Part shown: one piece after another, positions 1-8,592 of the stretch | Layout of the letters: each line of letters starts with the position of its first letter | Position numbering within the stretch: position 1 is the first letter of the stretch | Made by a program: the position numbers and the translations under genes | NCBI GenBank assembly: GCA_020634315.1 | Contig: JACKBV010000031.1 | Span: 1 to 49,513, forward strand | Reading direction: 5' to 3' | Length of the DNA stretch: 49,513 nt | DNA from: Ardenticatenaceae bacterium | GTDB taxonomy: Bacteria; Chloroflexota; Anaerolineae; Promineifilales; Promineifilaceae | The notes under the pieces: model-generated | What the model was told of the DNA's origin: nothing | Database searches by the model: none | The model's input: only the letters and a program-made list of their open reading frames with translations

Positions 1-1821
1 GAAGTAGCCAGTGCTATTCACAAAGCGCAGCAGTTGACGCAGCAGCAAGAGCGTGCCTGGCTGACGACGGCGCAATTGCAAGTGGCAGCAGCACTGAGCA
101 GCGATGCGTCTTTAGAGGAAATTACGGACGGCATTACACGTCTCACGCCGATTTTGACGGGGGCGTCGCTGTGTGGCATGATGCTGTGGGATGAGGAAAC
201 GGCCGTTTACCAGGGCACATCCCTCTACAGCGCCAACGGCCACAAAATAACCAGTTTCGCGCAGCACACATGTAAAATTGGCAATTGGCACGCGCTCGAC
301 GCCGTTCACATTGGGCACACCCCCCTTACCACACACCAAATGCCGCTGTGGCTGCATACACTCAATGGCGCATCTTCACATGCGCTAACGCTCTATCCAT
401 TAAGAGCAACCGGCGGCACATTAGGCGTCCTCTTCGTGGAGCACAGCGAGACACACGACAATGGTGCAGGCACGCCGCACCGACTGCAAAAAGAGCTGCT
501 AGAAAACATTGCCAGCCAGGTGAGTCGTGCCGTTGAAAATGCGTACCTTCGCCAGGCACAGCAAGAAGAAGCATGGGTGAACACCGTCCTGCTCCAGGTC
601 GCCGAGGCTGTCAACAGCCGCATTGAACTGGCAGAGATATTGCAAACCATCACGCGCCTGGTGCCGATGTTGGTGGGCATCGAATCGGTGATCATCCTCA
701 TTTGGGATGAGGAAAACCGCGTCTTTCAAGCTGGCCCCAGCTATGGCATCAGCAAGATGGGACGAGGCTTGATTGAGACATTGGAGCTTGATCACACTGA
801 GATTCCCGCGCTCATTCACATCACCAGTTCCCAAGTGCCGCAAATGCCGTTTTACATCATTCAACCGTCGCCCTGGTTGGAAAAGATGATGGGCACGCCG
901 CATGCGCACGTTTTCCCGCTGCACTCGCGGGGACGCCTGGTAGGCGCTATGTTGGTGGGGACAAGTTTGCAAGACGGCCGTTCCCTGCCCACGCGCCGCC
1001 TCAATATCTTGAATGGTATCGCGCAGCAAGCGGCAACGGCCGTTGTCAATTACCAGCTTTACCAGGAAGCCGCCGAACGGGATCGGCTGGCGCAAGAGCT
1101 TAACGTCGCCCGCGAAATTCAAGCCAGCCTCATCCCCGATGGCAGCCCCGACATTCCCGGTTGCAGCGTTGCCAGCTTCTGGCAAGCCGCACGCCAGGTC
1201 AGCGGCGACTTCTACGACTTCATCCCCCTGCGCAACGGAGATTGGGGCATCGTTGTTGCCGATGTTGCCGACAAAGGGATTCCCGCCGCACTCTTCATGG
1301 CTCTCAGCCGCACCATTTTGCGCACAGTTGCCCTCAACCGGCATGATCCAGCCGAGGTGCTCGTGCGCGTCAACGACATCATCAATGGCGAATCCCAATC
1401 CGACCTGTTTGTCACCATGTTTTATGCCGTTTGGCAGCCACGCAGCAACACCTTGCTCTATGCAAACGGCGGTCATAATCCACCCTTACTGCTGCGCCAC
1501 AACGGCAAAGCACGCTTGCTCAGCGGCGATGGCATGGCTTTAGGCATCCTCCCCGGCATTGAGGTTGAATCACGCGCCATTCGCCTGCAAGCAAATGATA
1601 TGCTCCTCTTTTACACCGATGGCGTTACCGAAGCAATGAATGAAGACTTTGACGAGTTTGGGCTGGAACGTGTGCGGCTGGCAGCAATCGGTGCGCGGCA
1701 CCGCGATGCAACCGGCGTCGTTGCCGCCATCACGCAAAGCATCCAGCTTCATGCCGGTGACACACCGCAATTTGATGACATCACATTGGTCGTCTTAAAG
1801 CGCACAGATGAGGAGCTTTGA
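1..1821 (+). CDS. Multi-GAF PP2C-type (RsbU/SpoIIE-like) serine phosphatase, 5' end cut by window
   Basis: The frame is open to base 1, so the true start lies outside the window; the TTG at 34 is not a convincing start. About 606 residues are visible: two complete GAF domains (roughly residues 20-180 and 190-355), each ending in a similar helical linker (RAWLTTAQLQVAAAL and EAWVNTVLLQVAEAV). The first residues look like the end of a third GAF. A PP2C/SpoIIE phosphatase domain follows (about 375-600), with metal-binding motifs GDFYDF, ADVADKGIPAALF, GGHNPPLLL, FYTDGVTEAMN and FDDITLVVL. Family knowledge: such enzymes dephosphorylate anti-anti-sigma (STAS) proteins, with GAF domains sensing small ligands. 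No STAS or anti-sigma partner is visible here. A LOG gene and a Ser/Thr kinase follow closely, so a phosphosignalling operon is likely. Three ACGGCCGT copies lie inside. Confidence 0.88.
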   Translation, partial: EVASAIHKAQQLTQQQERAWLTTAQLQVAAALSSDASLEEITDGITRLTPILTGASLCGMMLWDEETAVYQGTSLYSANGHKITSFAQHTCKIGNWHALDAVHIGHTPLTTHQMPLWLHTLNGASSHALTLYPLRATGGTLGVLFVEHSETHDNGAGTPHRLQKELLENIASQVSRAVENAYLRQAQQEEAWVNTVLLQVAEAVNSRIELAEILQTITRLVPMLVGIESVIILIWDEENRVFQAGPSYGISKMGRGLIETLELDHTEIPALIHITSSQVPQMPFYIIQPSPWLEKMMGTPHAHVFPLHSRGRLVGAMLVGTSLQDGRSLPTRRLNILNGIAQQAATAVVNYQLYQEAAERDRLAQELNVAREIQASLIPDGSPDIPGCSVASFWQAARQVSGDFYDFIPLRNGDWGIVVADVADKGIPAALFMALSRTILRTVALNRHDPAEVLVRVNDIINGESQSDLFVTMFYAVWQPRSNTLLYANGGHNPPLLLRHNGKARLLSGDGMALGILPGIEVESRAIRLQANDMLLFYTDGVTEAMNEDFDEFGLERVRLAAIGARHRDATGVVAAITQSIQLHAGDTPQFDDITLVVLKRTDEEL

Positions 1822-1834
1822 TAACCATCGTCCC

Positions 1835-2629
1835 ATGAAAACAGACAAAACTCACCCCATTTTGAACAAGGCCGCACAAACCGGTCGGCCAACAGAAGAC
1901 GAACAACTCCTGGTCAGTCCCTTGCAAGTCGAGGATTCTTTCACGGACACAGACCCCTGGCGTGTCATGCGCATCATGAGCGAGTTTGTGCGCGGCTTTG
2001 ATGCGTTAGCCGACATGGGACAGGCCATCACGATTTTTGGCTCTGCTCGCACCAAGCCAGGAGACGCCGATTATGAAGCGGCCGTAGAAGTAGCGAAACT
2101 GCTCGGCGAAGCAGGATTTGCCATTATCACCGGCGGCGGTCCCGGCGTCATGGAAGCAGGCAACAAAGGGGCATCGTTAGCCGGAGCACTTTCCATTGGA
2201 CTCAACATTGAACTGCCTTTTGAACAGCACATCAACCCGTATGTGGATCGCTCGATTGATTTTCGCTATTTTTTCGTGCGCAAAACAATGCTGGTGAAAT
2301 ATGCACAGGCGTTTGTCATATTCCCCGGCGGATTTGGCACGCTAGACGAGTTGTTTGAATCTATCACCTTAATCCAAACGGGTAAAATCAAGAATTTCCC
2401 GGTCATTTTGTATGGCACGGCTTACTGGCAGGGACTGCTTGATTGGATTCGGCACACGCTGCTCGCCGAAGGCAAAATTTCGGCAGCAGACATTGACCTG
2501 CTCATTGTCGTCGATTCAGCGGAAGAAGTGCGCGATACAATTTTGCACTACATGGAAAATCCTGATTTGCACAGCGACAAAGAGGAAAGCGCTCGCGCAG
2601 TGACGCGGCAAGTGTTCCAAAATTTATAA
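1835..2629 (+). CDS. LOG-family protein (nucleotide 5'-monophosphate phosphoribohydrolase-like)
   Basis: This 264-residue Rossmann-fold protein has the two family signatures GGGPGVMEAGNKGA (about residue 99) and PGGFGTLDELFE (about residue 164). Known members cleave nucleoside 5'-monophosphates to a base plus ribose 5-phosphate, and many are misnamed lysine decarboxylases. The N-terminal 60 residues (PWRVMRIMSEFVRGFDAL) are the usual helical lead-in of the longer bacterial class. The start is uncertain: ATG at 1835 gives a 13-bp gap after the phosphatase stop, while the in-frame ATG at 1808 would overlap that stop by 14 bp, and neither has a clear Shine-Dalgarno. It sits between a PP2C phosphatase and a Ser/Thr kinase, which suggests co-transcription but does not reveal its physiological substrate. 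The core 8-bp palindrome common elsewhere is absent from this gene. Confidence 0.87.
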   Translation: MKTDKTHPILNKAAQTGRPTEDEQLLVSPLQVEDSFTDTDPWRVMRIMSEFVRGFDALADMGQAITIFGSARTKPGDADYEAAVEVAKLLGEAGFAIITGGGPGVMEAGNKGASLAGALSIGLNIELPFEQHINPYVDRSIDFRYFFVRKTMLVKYAQAFVIFPGGFGTLDELFESITLIQTGKIKNFPVILYGTAYWQGLLDWIRHTLLAEGKISAADIDLLIVVDSAEEVRDTILHYMENPDLHSDKEESARAVTRQVFQNL

Positions 2630-2648
2630 ATATGTATTGGTATGGGTG

Positions 2649-5003
2649 ATGACAGAAAAAATTGGTCGGTATGAGATTAAAGGCGAAATCGGCCGTGGGG
2701 GGATGGCTACCGTTTTTCAAGCATATGATCCCCTATTTGAACGCACCGTCGCCATAAAAGTTCTACCGCAACAAATGACACATGAGCCAGAGTTTCGCGC
2801 CCGCTTTGTGCGCGAGGCGAAAACGATTGCGGCGCTGGAACATCCGGCGATTGTGCCGGTTTATGATTTTGGCGAGGAAGAGGATCAGCCTTATCTGGTG
2901 ATGCGCTATATGCCGGGAGGCTCCTTGGCGGAGCGGCTGCAACAAGGGCTAATTGATGTGCAGGAAACGGCCGTTATCATGCAGCGCATCGCCTCAGCCC
3001 TCGATGCCGCCCATCAACAAGGCATCGTGCATCGTGACCTGAAACCGGGCAACATCCTCTTTGATCAATACGGCGATGCCTACCTGGCGGACTTTGGCAT
3101 TGTGCGCATTTCGCAATCCAGCGCCGCCCTCACCGCCAGCGGCGGCGTGTTAGGCACGCCCGCTTACATGAGTCCGGAGCAAGTGTATGGCGACAAAGAG
3201 CTAGACGGCCGTTCCGACATCTACGCGCTGGGCGTCATCGTCTTTCAAATGCTCACCGGCACGGTGCCTTATCAGGCAGACACACCGGCAAAAGTGATGA
3301 TGGCGCACGTCATTGACCCGGTGCCGCATGTGCTGGAAAAGCGGCCCGATTTGCCGCAAGAGTGCGAGGGCATCATCCAAAAAGCGATGGCTAAAGAGCG
3401 CGAGCAGCGCTTTGCCACCGCCCGCGATTTGTCGAATGCCCTGCACCAACTGACGGCGACACACCCCGCACCCGATTTGCCCAAGCAAGAAGTCGATTAC
3501 AGGACGCCATTTGCCATACCTGGCCCGACGGCGGCTAACGCGGCGACCATTGACCTCGCTCCAGGCACGGCAACGACGCTCCCCGCCGTCAGCAGTAACA
3601 AGTGGATATGGCTGCTGGCTGGTGGTTTGCTGGTGGCCTGCATCGGCATTGGCTTCATTAGCCTGTTGACATGGCAGGCGAATCGCACGGAGCAGGCGAC
3701 GGCAACGGCCGTTGCCCTGCTTGCGCAGCAAGGAACGCAAACGGCAGATGCCAGCCAGGTGCTGGCAACGATGGCCGCCCTGGAAACGGCCGTTGCCCAA
3801 GAAACGACAACGGCCCAAGAAACAAGCACGGCGCAAGAAACCGCAGCCGCCCAGGAAACTGCTCTGGCGCTGGCGGCACAGGCAACGGGAACGGCCGTTG
3901 CTAAAGCCAATATTGCGGCAACAGCCGCCGCGACCAGAGCCACAGCCACCGCCCTCGCCGCCACGGAAACGGCCGTGCCCACCCTCACGCCGACACCAGT
4001 TCCCGCTGGCAGCATCGCCCCGCTCTATGGCCCGGTCACCGGTGAACTGCCACACGAACTCGACAACCTCATCGAAAGCGCTTACGCAGGTCTCAACACC
4101 CGCGATTTCATGGTGCAGGCAATAGTTGGCAACCCATTTACCACCCAGGTAGGGCGATGGGATGTGGGCATTACCTTCCGCCAGACACAAAGCAACGAAG
4201 AGATGCGGCTGGTCATTCGCGCTGATGGCGTTTGGAACCTCAACAATCGCAGCGCCGCTGGCGACAACTTCATCCAAGATGGCAACCTGTCCGCGTTTCT
4301 CGATTTAACAGAAACAGGACAAAACGAACTGCTGCTAATCGCCCAAGAAGAGATCGGTTACTTTTTCCTGAATAACAATTTCATTGCACAACTCGATTTA
4401 TCCAGCCGCACCAACACAGGTGATGTGTCGCTTAGCACGGGCTACTACACCGTAGACGAACAGGAAAACGCAATCACCACTTACCAGGATTTCACCGTCT
4501 GGCCGCTCAATCCTGTTGCCGGGCCGCTGTCGGGTGAATTGACGCACATTGATGATGGCTTGGTTAAAGCCATTAGCAGCGATGTGGATCAGCAAAATTT
4601 CATCGCCACCGTTACTTTCCAAAACCCGTATGCCTTAACCACCGGCAGTTGGGATTATGGCTTTACTTTTCGGCGCATGGATGTTGGCGAACAAATGTGG
4701 CTCATCGTCAGCTCTAGTGCCGCCTGGAATCTGGTGGATCGGCGTGCCGGAGAGGACATTTTCCTGAGCGATGGCACACTTAGTGACTTAGATACCGATG
4801 CCCAAGGCACAAATCAGATAATCCTCATTGCCCTGGATGAGCAAGGGTATTTGCTCGTCAACGGGCAGTTTGTTTCGGCGTTAAATCTCTCTAGCCGGAT
4901 GGCAGCGGGCAACATTTCGGCCGTGACGGCATTCTTTACCGGGAATGAAATCGAAGGGAATGCGACTGGCTACAGCGATTTCGCGGTCTGGGCGTTGCCT
5001 TAA
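2649..5003 (+). CDS. Transmembrane Hanks-type Ser/Thr protein kinase with duplicated extracytoplasmic domain
   Basis: A complete kinase domain occupies residues about 8-270: glycine loop GRGGMATVF, VAIKVL lysine, catalytic HRDLKPGN, DFGI in place of DFG, and activation/P+1 loop GTPAYMSPEQ. One transmembrane helix follows at about 318-340 (WIWLLAGGLLVACIGIGFI). A roughly 110-residue Ala/Thr/Gln/Glu linker comes next, with repeated ETA/QET units and four copies of ACGGCCGT. The C-terminus is two homologous domains of about 150 residues (about 460-620 and 625-784), each starting with a GPVTGEL/GPLSGEL motif and ending in F-x-VW; these are predicted beta-sandwich sensors, not PASTA repeats. ATG at 2649 is preferred over the upstream TTG at 2637 because the protein then starts MTEKIGRYEI. 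The stop overlaps the next start (TAATG), so the downstream lipoprotein is translationally coupled. Confidence 0.92.
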   Translation: MTEKIGRYEIKGEIGRGGMATVFQAYDPLFERTVAIKVLPQQMTHEPEFRARFVREAKTIAALEHPAIVPVYDFGEEEDQPYLVMRYMPGGSLAERLQQGLIDVQETAVIMQRIASALDAAHQQGIVHRDLKPGNILFDQYGDAYLADFGIVRISQSSAALTASGGVLGTPAYMSPEQVYGDKELDGRSDIYALGVIVFQMLTGTVPYQADTPAKVMMAHVIDPVPHVLEKRPDLPQECEGIIQKAMAKEREQRFATARDLSNALHQLTATHPAPDLPKQEVDYRTPFAIPGPTAANAATIDLAPGTATTLPAVSSNKWIWLLAGGLLVACIGIGFISLLTWQANRTEQATATAVALLAQQGTQTADASQVLATMAALETAVAQETTTAQETSTAQETAAAQETALALAAQATGTAVAKANIAATAAATRATATALAATETAVPTLTPTPVPAGSIAPLYGPVTGELPHELDNLIESAYAGLNTRDFMVQAIVGNPFTTQVGRWDVGITFRQTQSNEEMRLVIRADGVWNLNNRSAAGDNFIQDGNLSAFLDLTETGQNELLLIAQEEIGYFFLNNNFIAQLDLSSRTNTGDVSLSTGYYTVDEQENAITTYQDFTVWPLNPVAGPLSGELTHIDDGLVKAISSDVDQQNFIATVTFQNPYALTTGSWDYGFTFRRMDVGEQMWLIVSSSAAWNLVDRRAGEDIFLSDGTLSDLDTDAQGTNQIILIALDEQGYLLVNGQFVSALNLSSRMAAGNISAVTAFFTGNEIEGNATGYSDFAVWALP

Positions 5004-6424
5004 TGCAGCAGTTTATGAATCGGCACAGGTGGTGGATATTCCTTGTTTTTATAGGATGGCTGGTGAGCGGCTGTGAACGGCCGTCTCTCAACCCAACAAC
5101 ACCCGTCGCGGTAGCGGCAACCACACGCACAACTGCGCCAATTGCCACGCCGACCCTGGCGTCAACCGGCACTCCCCGACCAACTGCCAGCAGCACCGCC
5201 ATTCCCCCAACCAGCACGGCCACATTCACCCCTTCCCCCACACCCTTCTTCAATGGCACATTGTCACCCCCCTGTGGCTTGATTTTGCCCATCCTTTCTA
5301 CAAATTCCTTGCCAGTTACTGATACGTTAACCCCGGACGAGGCAGCCATGCAGCGCCTGCGCGAACGCATTCCCGATGCCGCTCTGCCCGCTTTGCTGCA
5401 TTTATTGGCCGAGCCAGACCATGTGGGGCTTGCCGCCTATCGCCTGGGACAGGAAGCTGACGGGGCGTACCTCAATGCCGATGTGCCCATGCCCCTGGCT
5501 TCAGTGGTGAAGGTGATAAATTTGGTGGCCTATGCAGAGGCGGTCAGCACAGGCAGTCTGGATCCGCTGCAAACGGTTGCGCTCGCCGACCTGGAAGCAT
5601 TTTATCTGCCAGGGTTAGATTTAGGCGCACACACGCAGGCGATAACGACATTGACGGAAAACGGCCGTATTTTTGGCGATCCTCCCAATGTGGTGTTGGA
5701 TGCTGTGCCGGAAATGATGATTCACTACAGTTCCAATGCCGCCAGCGACTATTTGCACATGCTTTTGGGACAGCAGGTGATAGAGGAAACGGCCGTTTCC
5801 CTCAACCTCACCAGCCAGACCGCTCCCTGCCCTTTTGTCGGCCAATTCCTCGCCATGGCTAACTACACACGCGCCAACAACAACGATGTAACCGCCATTC
5901 GCCAATTCGCGGACGCCCCGGCAGAATATGGCGCTTACGCCATGCTGCTCACCGACGCGTACAGCAATGACCCGGTTTTCCGCGCGGCACAAATTGACTG
6001 GCGGCAGCAAGCGCGTCGCCCCAAGCTGGAAGCACAGCGCCTCTTCACCGCCCTTCTCAATCCGCAAGGCAGCGCCGCCGACTATGCCCGCCTCATGGCA
6101 CGCATCGCCTCCAACGGCCTCAGCAATGGGGACAGCAGCTATATAGCTCGCCGCTACCTGGAATGGCCGATGCAGTTTAGCGCCAATCAGGCGCTGTTCA
6201 CAAACCTGGGCTACAAAAATGGGTCGCTGCCTGGGGTCTTGACAACTGTCTATTACGCCTACCCTATCGACAATCCAACCCCGATTGTGGTGGCGCTTTT
6301 CTTCCACGATTTGCCGAACCAAACCTATCAGCAATGGCGTCGCAATCTGCCTCATGACGAATTGGCACGTTGGCTGTTATACGACCCGGAAGCGATCACG
6401 ATTTTGCGTGATGTGCTAAAATAG
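5003..6424 (+). CDS. Lipoprotein with serine beta-lactamase-like (class A / PBP-type) hydrolase domain
   Basis: The N-terminus is a lipoprotein signal with lipobox LVSGC (lipidated Cys24). A Pro/Thr/Ser-rich linker runs to about residue 90. The domain that follows has the order of penicillin-recognising hydrolases: SxxK as SVVK (about 166-169), SxN as SSN in YSSNAASD (about 243), and a degenerate KTG box as KNG in YKNGSLPG (about 405). A true beta-lactamase would have K-[ST]-G and SDN, so a cell-wall-related or regulatory hydrolase is more likely than drug resistance. The start ATG overlaps the kinase stop as TAATG, a tight coupling that suggests the kinase and this envelope protein work together. 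Three ACGGCCGT copies lie inside. Confidence 0.78.
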   Translation: MQQFMNRHRWWIFLVFIGWLVSGCERPSLNPTTPVAVAATTRTTAPIATPTLASTGTPRPTASSTAIPPTSTATFTPSPTPFFNGTLSPPCGLILPILSTNSLPVTDTLTPDEAAMQRLRERIPDAALPALLHLLAEPDHVGLAAYRLGQEADGAYLNADVPMPLASVVKVINLVAYAEAVSTGSLDPLQTVALADLEAFYLPGLDLGAHTQAITTLTENGRIFGDPPNVVLDAVPEMMIHYSSNAASDYLHMLLGQQVIEETAVSLNLTSQTAPCPFVGQFLAMANYTRANNNDVTAIRQFADAPAEYGAYAMLLTDAYSNDPVFRAAQIDWRQQARRPKLEAQRLFTALLNPQGSAADYARLMARIASNGLSNGDSSYIARRYLEWPMQFSANQALFTNLGYKNGSLPGVLTTVYYAYPIDNPTPIVVALFFHDLPNQTYQQWRRNLPHDELARWLLYDPEAITILRDVLK

Positions 6425-6431
6425 AAGCATC

Positions 6432-7265
6432 ATGTGGCAAAAACTGACCCGCTTCGTGGTTATCAGTCTCGTAATATGGGGAGCCGTTTATGGTGTACGA
6501 GCACAGGTAGATGAGGAAACGGCCGTTACCCCCACCGAAACCGCTAGCAACACAGCAGCCGACCTCTACCTCTACCTCCCCATTCTCATGGCGCTCCCTG
6601 CCCCCATCCAGCCCGGCGATGGACGACTGCACAATCCTTCCTTTGAAGAAGGATGGACAGACCTGCCCCCTGCACCCGGCTATTTAATCAACCAACAGCC
6701 ACAAGCCTGGACATTAACCTGGATCGAGCCAGGACAGCCGCTTTACAACAGCACCGACCTGGCCGCCGGTGTTCCCGAATGTGTCCACAAACTAAACGAT
6801 CAACTCCCCCCAGATGAACAACTGGGCGGGCCACATGCCCTCATCTTAGACGGCGAAACAACCTACAAGCTTTTTCACGCAAACGCCCCCTTTGGTGCAG
6901 AACTACGCCAAACCATTTACGGCCTGACACCGGGCACACACTGGCAAATCACAGTGCCGATGCAAGTTCATCTACATGAAGACCCCGACCCCTTTGGCGC
7001 CGAAGCAGGCGTCTGGGTTAATGGTGTTGGTAGTTGGGTGAATGGCGCAGAAATGGGGGATCGAGCCTGGTATGAGCACGTCGTCTCATTTACAGTGCCC
7101 GCCAATGGTCAGGCAGAAGTTGTCATTCGCGTCAAAAGCAAATGGCCGCGTGCCAAAGATTTTTTCACCGATTATCTGCGCCTACAAGCGGCAGCAATCA
7201 ATACTGATAACTTCCCGACAACTCCGTCCCCGCTGGAATTTCCACCTGTTGCCCCGATTGATTGA
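6432..7265 (+). CDS. Secreted protein with predicted jelly-roll (carbohydrate-binding-like) fold, function unknown
   Basis: This 277-residue protein begins only 7 bp after the lipoprotein gene. An N-terminal hydrophobic signal (VVISLVIWGAVYGVRA) is followed by a Thr/Ala-rich stretch encoded around an ACGGCCGT copy. The main body (about 60-250) contains NPSFEEGW near its start and ends in a beta-rich region (YEHVVSFTVPANGQAEVVIRVKSKW). Both are typical of galactose-binding-like jelly rolls that report on surface ligands. I see no catalytic motif. Its last 68 bp are antisense to the end of the UDP-glucose pyrophosphorylase gene, and the proline-rich C-terminal tail encoded there looks unconserved. 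Function is not assigned. Confidence 0.7.
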   Translation: MWQKLTRFVVISLVIWGAVYGVRAQVDEETAVTPTETASNTAADLYLYLPILMALPAPIQPGDGRLHNPSFEEGWTDLPPAPGYLINQQPQAWTLTWIEPGQPLYNSTDLAAGVPECVHKLNDQLPPDEQLGGPHALILDGETTYKLFHANAPFGAELRQTIYGLTPGTHWQITVPMQVHLHEDPDPFGAEAGVWVNGVGSWVNGAEMGDRAWYEHVVSFTVPANGQAEVVIRVKSKWPRAKDFFTDYLRLQAAAINTDNFPTTPSPLEFPPVAPID

Positions 7266-8592
7266 CCAGGCGAACATCACCCCTGGCAACCACATTCTGT
7301 CCAAACTTGAAATCCCCAACCACTGCAAAACTGGTGCAGTCTAGCAACGAAGGCACACCCTCTGGGAAGCGCTCATCAAGCTGGCTGACAAACTTGTAGT
7401 AACGCGCATCCAATTCCAACAAGAAGCGGTGTTTATGCGCACGCGCTTCACGGCGGACGATACGGTGATCTTCAGTCAACACATAAACATCAGAGCGCAC
7501 AGCCAGCAAATCATCGGTCTTTTTCACCGGTGCAAAGCGCGTGCGCGGCACACGCACAGCCTGCGCACCCTTAAACACGGCAATCGCCGATCCCATCGCC
7601 GTTTCCAGTTGGAAAACCGGTGTCGAAGATGAATCACGCGGATCCACAGTCTTCGCATTGCGAATCATGGGCAAAATCAGTTTATGCTCATTTGCCGCCA
7701 TGATCGCCTGCAAAGCTTTCAAGTTCAGCCACAAATTGTTGGTGTTGAAATAACGGTGACGCGTCACATCCTGAAACTTTGCCATATCTTCAGCCGGACA
7801 CTGTGCCGACTCGCGCAGCACAAGCTGCCCATCCAGCCGTTGTGCCAGATGCCCGCCCTTCTTATCCATTTCCGTGCGGTCGGCGACTTCCATCATAAAG
7901 GGGAATTGATTGTCGGCAAAATAACCTAAAATTGTCACATCGACGACAGCTCCCAGGTTGTCGGCGTTGGAGACAAAGGCGTACTCGTAGCCAGCCTCCA
8001 GCAGTGCAGGCAATGTCCCGCTGGTGATCAAGGCCGTGTAAATGTCACCGTGCCCCGGCGGACACCATTCCAATTCCGGGTCGGCAGACCACGACACAGG
8101 GGACAAATCGTCTTGCCGGATTTTGGGAACTTTATGCTGCACAAAACTAAGTGGCAGTTCGCCCCATAATTCGGGGTAGGCTTGCAAATGCGCCAGCGAA
8201 TCAGCCTCGGTGACAAAGCTGTTCATGAGCAGCAGCGGCACGCCGACGTGCTGCGCCTGCCGCGCAATAATGTCTAAAAAGGAAAGGCCTTCACGCACTG
8301 GCAGCAAAGACTTGGCTTTTTCCAGACCCATGCTGGTTCCCAAGCCGCCATTGAGCTTGATAACGGCCGTTTTGCGCAGCGCCTTCTCGCCAACTTCCGC
8401 CAACTGTTGTGGAAAGCTCTCCACATCCGGCAGCGACAAAACCGGTTTAATCGCCGCCTCCGGGATCATACCGGTATCTCCTTTCACTAACTGGTCATAG
8501 TAAAAGGCAAACGTCTCAATAAAAATCTCCGGCAAATCGGCGTCACGCATTCGCCGGGCAAATGGGTCAAACTGTGGTGTAAACAAGGTCAT
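7198..8592 (-). CDS. UTP-glucose-1-phosphate uridylyltransferase, eukaryotic-type (UDPGP family)
   Basis: This 464-residue enzyme would make UDP-glucose from UTP and glucose 1-phosphate in the cytoplasm, feeding glycan and glycolipid synthesis. The nucleotide-binding signature KLNGGLGTSMG with the following LEKAKSLLPV (about residues 78-98) marks the UDPGP family, which is distinct from bacterial GalU. Further family marks are a central VSNADNLGA (about 210) and a C-terminal left-handed beta-helix region (VVGDFKFGQNVVARGDVRLV). The ATG at 8592 overlaps the stop of the TPR gene (ATGA), implying coupling. Its 3' end overlaps the convergent secreted-protein gene by 68 bp with no room for a terminator between them. 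A related UDP-N-acetylhexosamine substrate is possible but less likely. Confidence 0.9.
   Translation of the reverse strand: MTLFTPQFDPFARRMRDADLPEIFIETFAFYYDQLVKGDTGMIPEAAIKPVLSLPDVESFPQQLAEVGEKALRKTAVIKLNGGLGTSMGLEKAKSLLPVREGLSFLDIIARQAQHVGVPLLLMNSFVTEADSLAHLQAYPELWGELPLSFVQHKVPKIRQDDLSPVSWSADPELEWCPPGHGDIYTALITSGTLPALLEAGYEYAFVSNADNLGAVVDVTILGYFADNQFPFMMEVADRTEMDKKGGHLAQRLDGQLVLRESAQCPAEDMAKFQDVTRHRYFNTNNLWLNLKALQAIMAANEHKLILPMIRNAKTVDPRDSSSTPVFQLETAMGSAIAVFKGAQAVRVPRTRFAPVKKTDDLLAVRSDVYVLTEDHRIVRREARAHKHRFLLELDARYYKFVSQLDERFPEGVPSLLDCTSFAVVGDFKFGQNVVARGDVRLVNQSGQQVEIPAGTELSGSYQY

Noticed and set aside
3780..3960. Kinase linker repeats (QETxTAQET) as a sequencing or assembly artefact
   Set aside because: The units vary at the codon level and the frame stays open through the membrane helix and ectodomains, so a natural low-complexity linker is more likely.
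3201..4277. Minus-strand open frame of 358 codons opposite the Ser/Thr kinase
   Set aside because: Low-complexity antisense shadow created by the repetitive linker and GC-rich third positions; the plus-strand kinase motifs are unambiguous.
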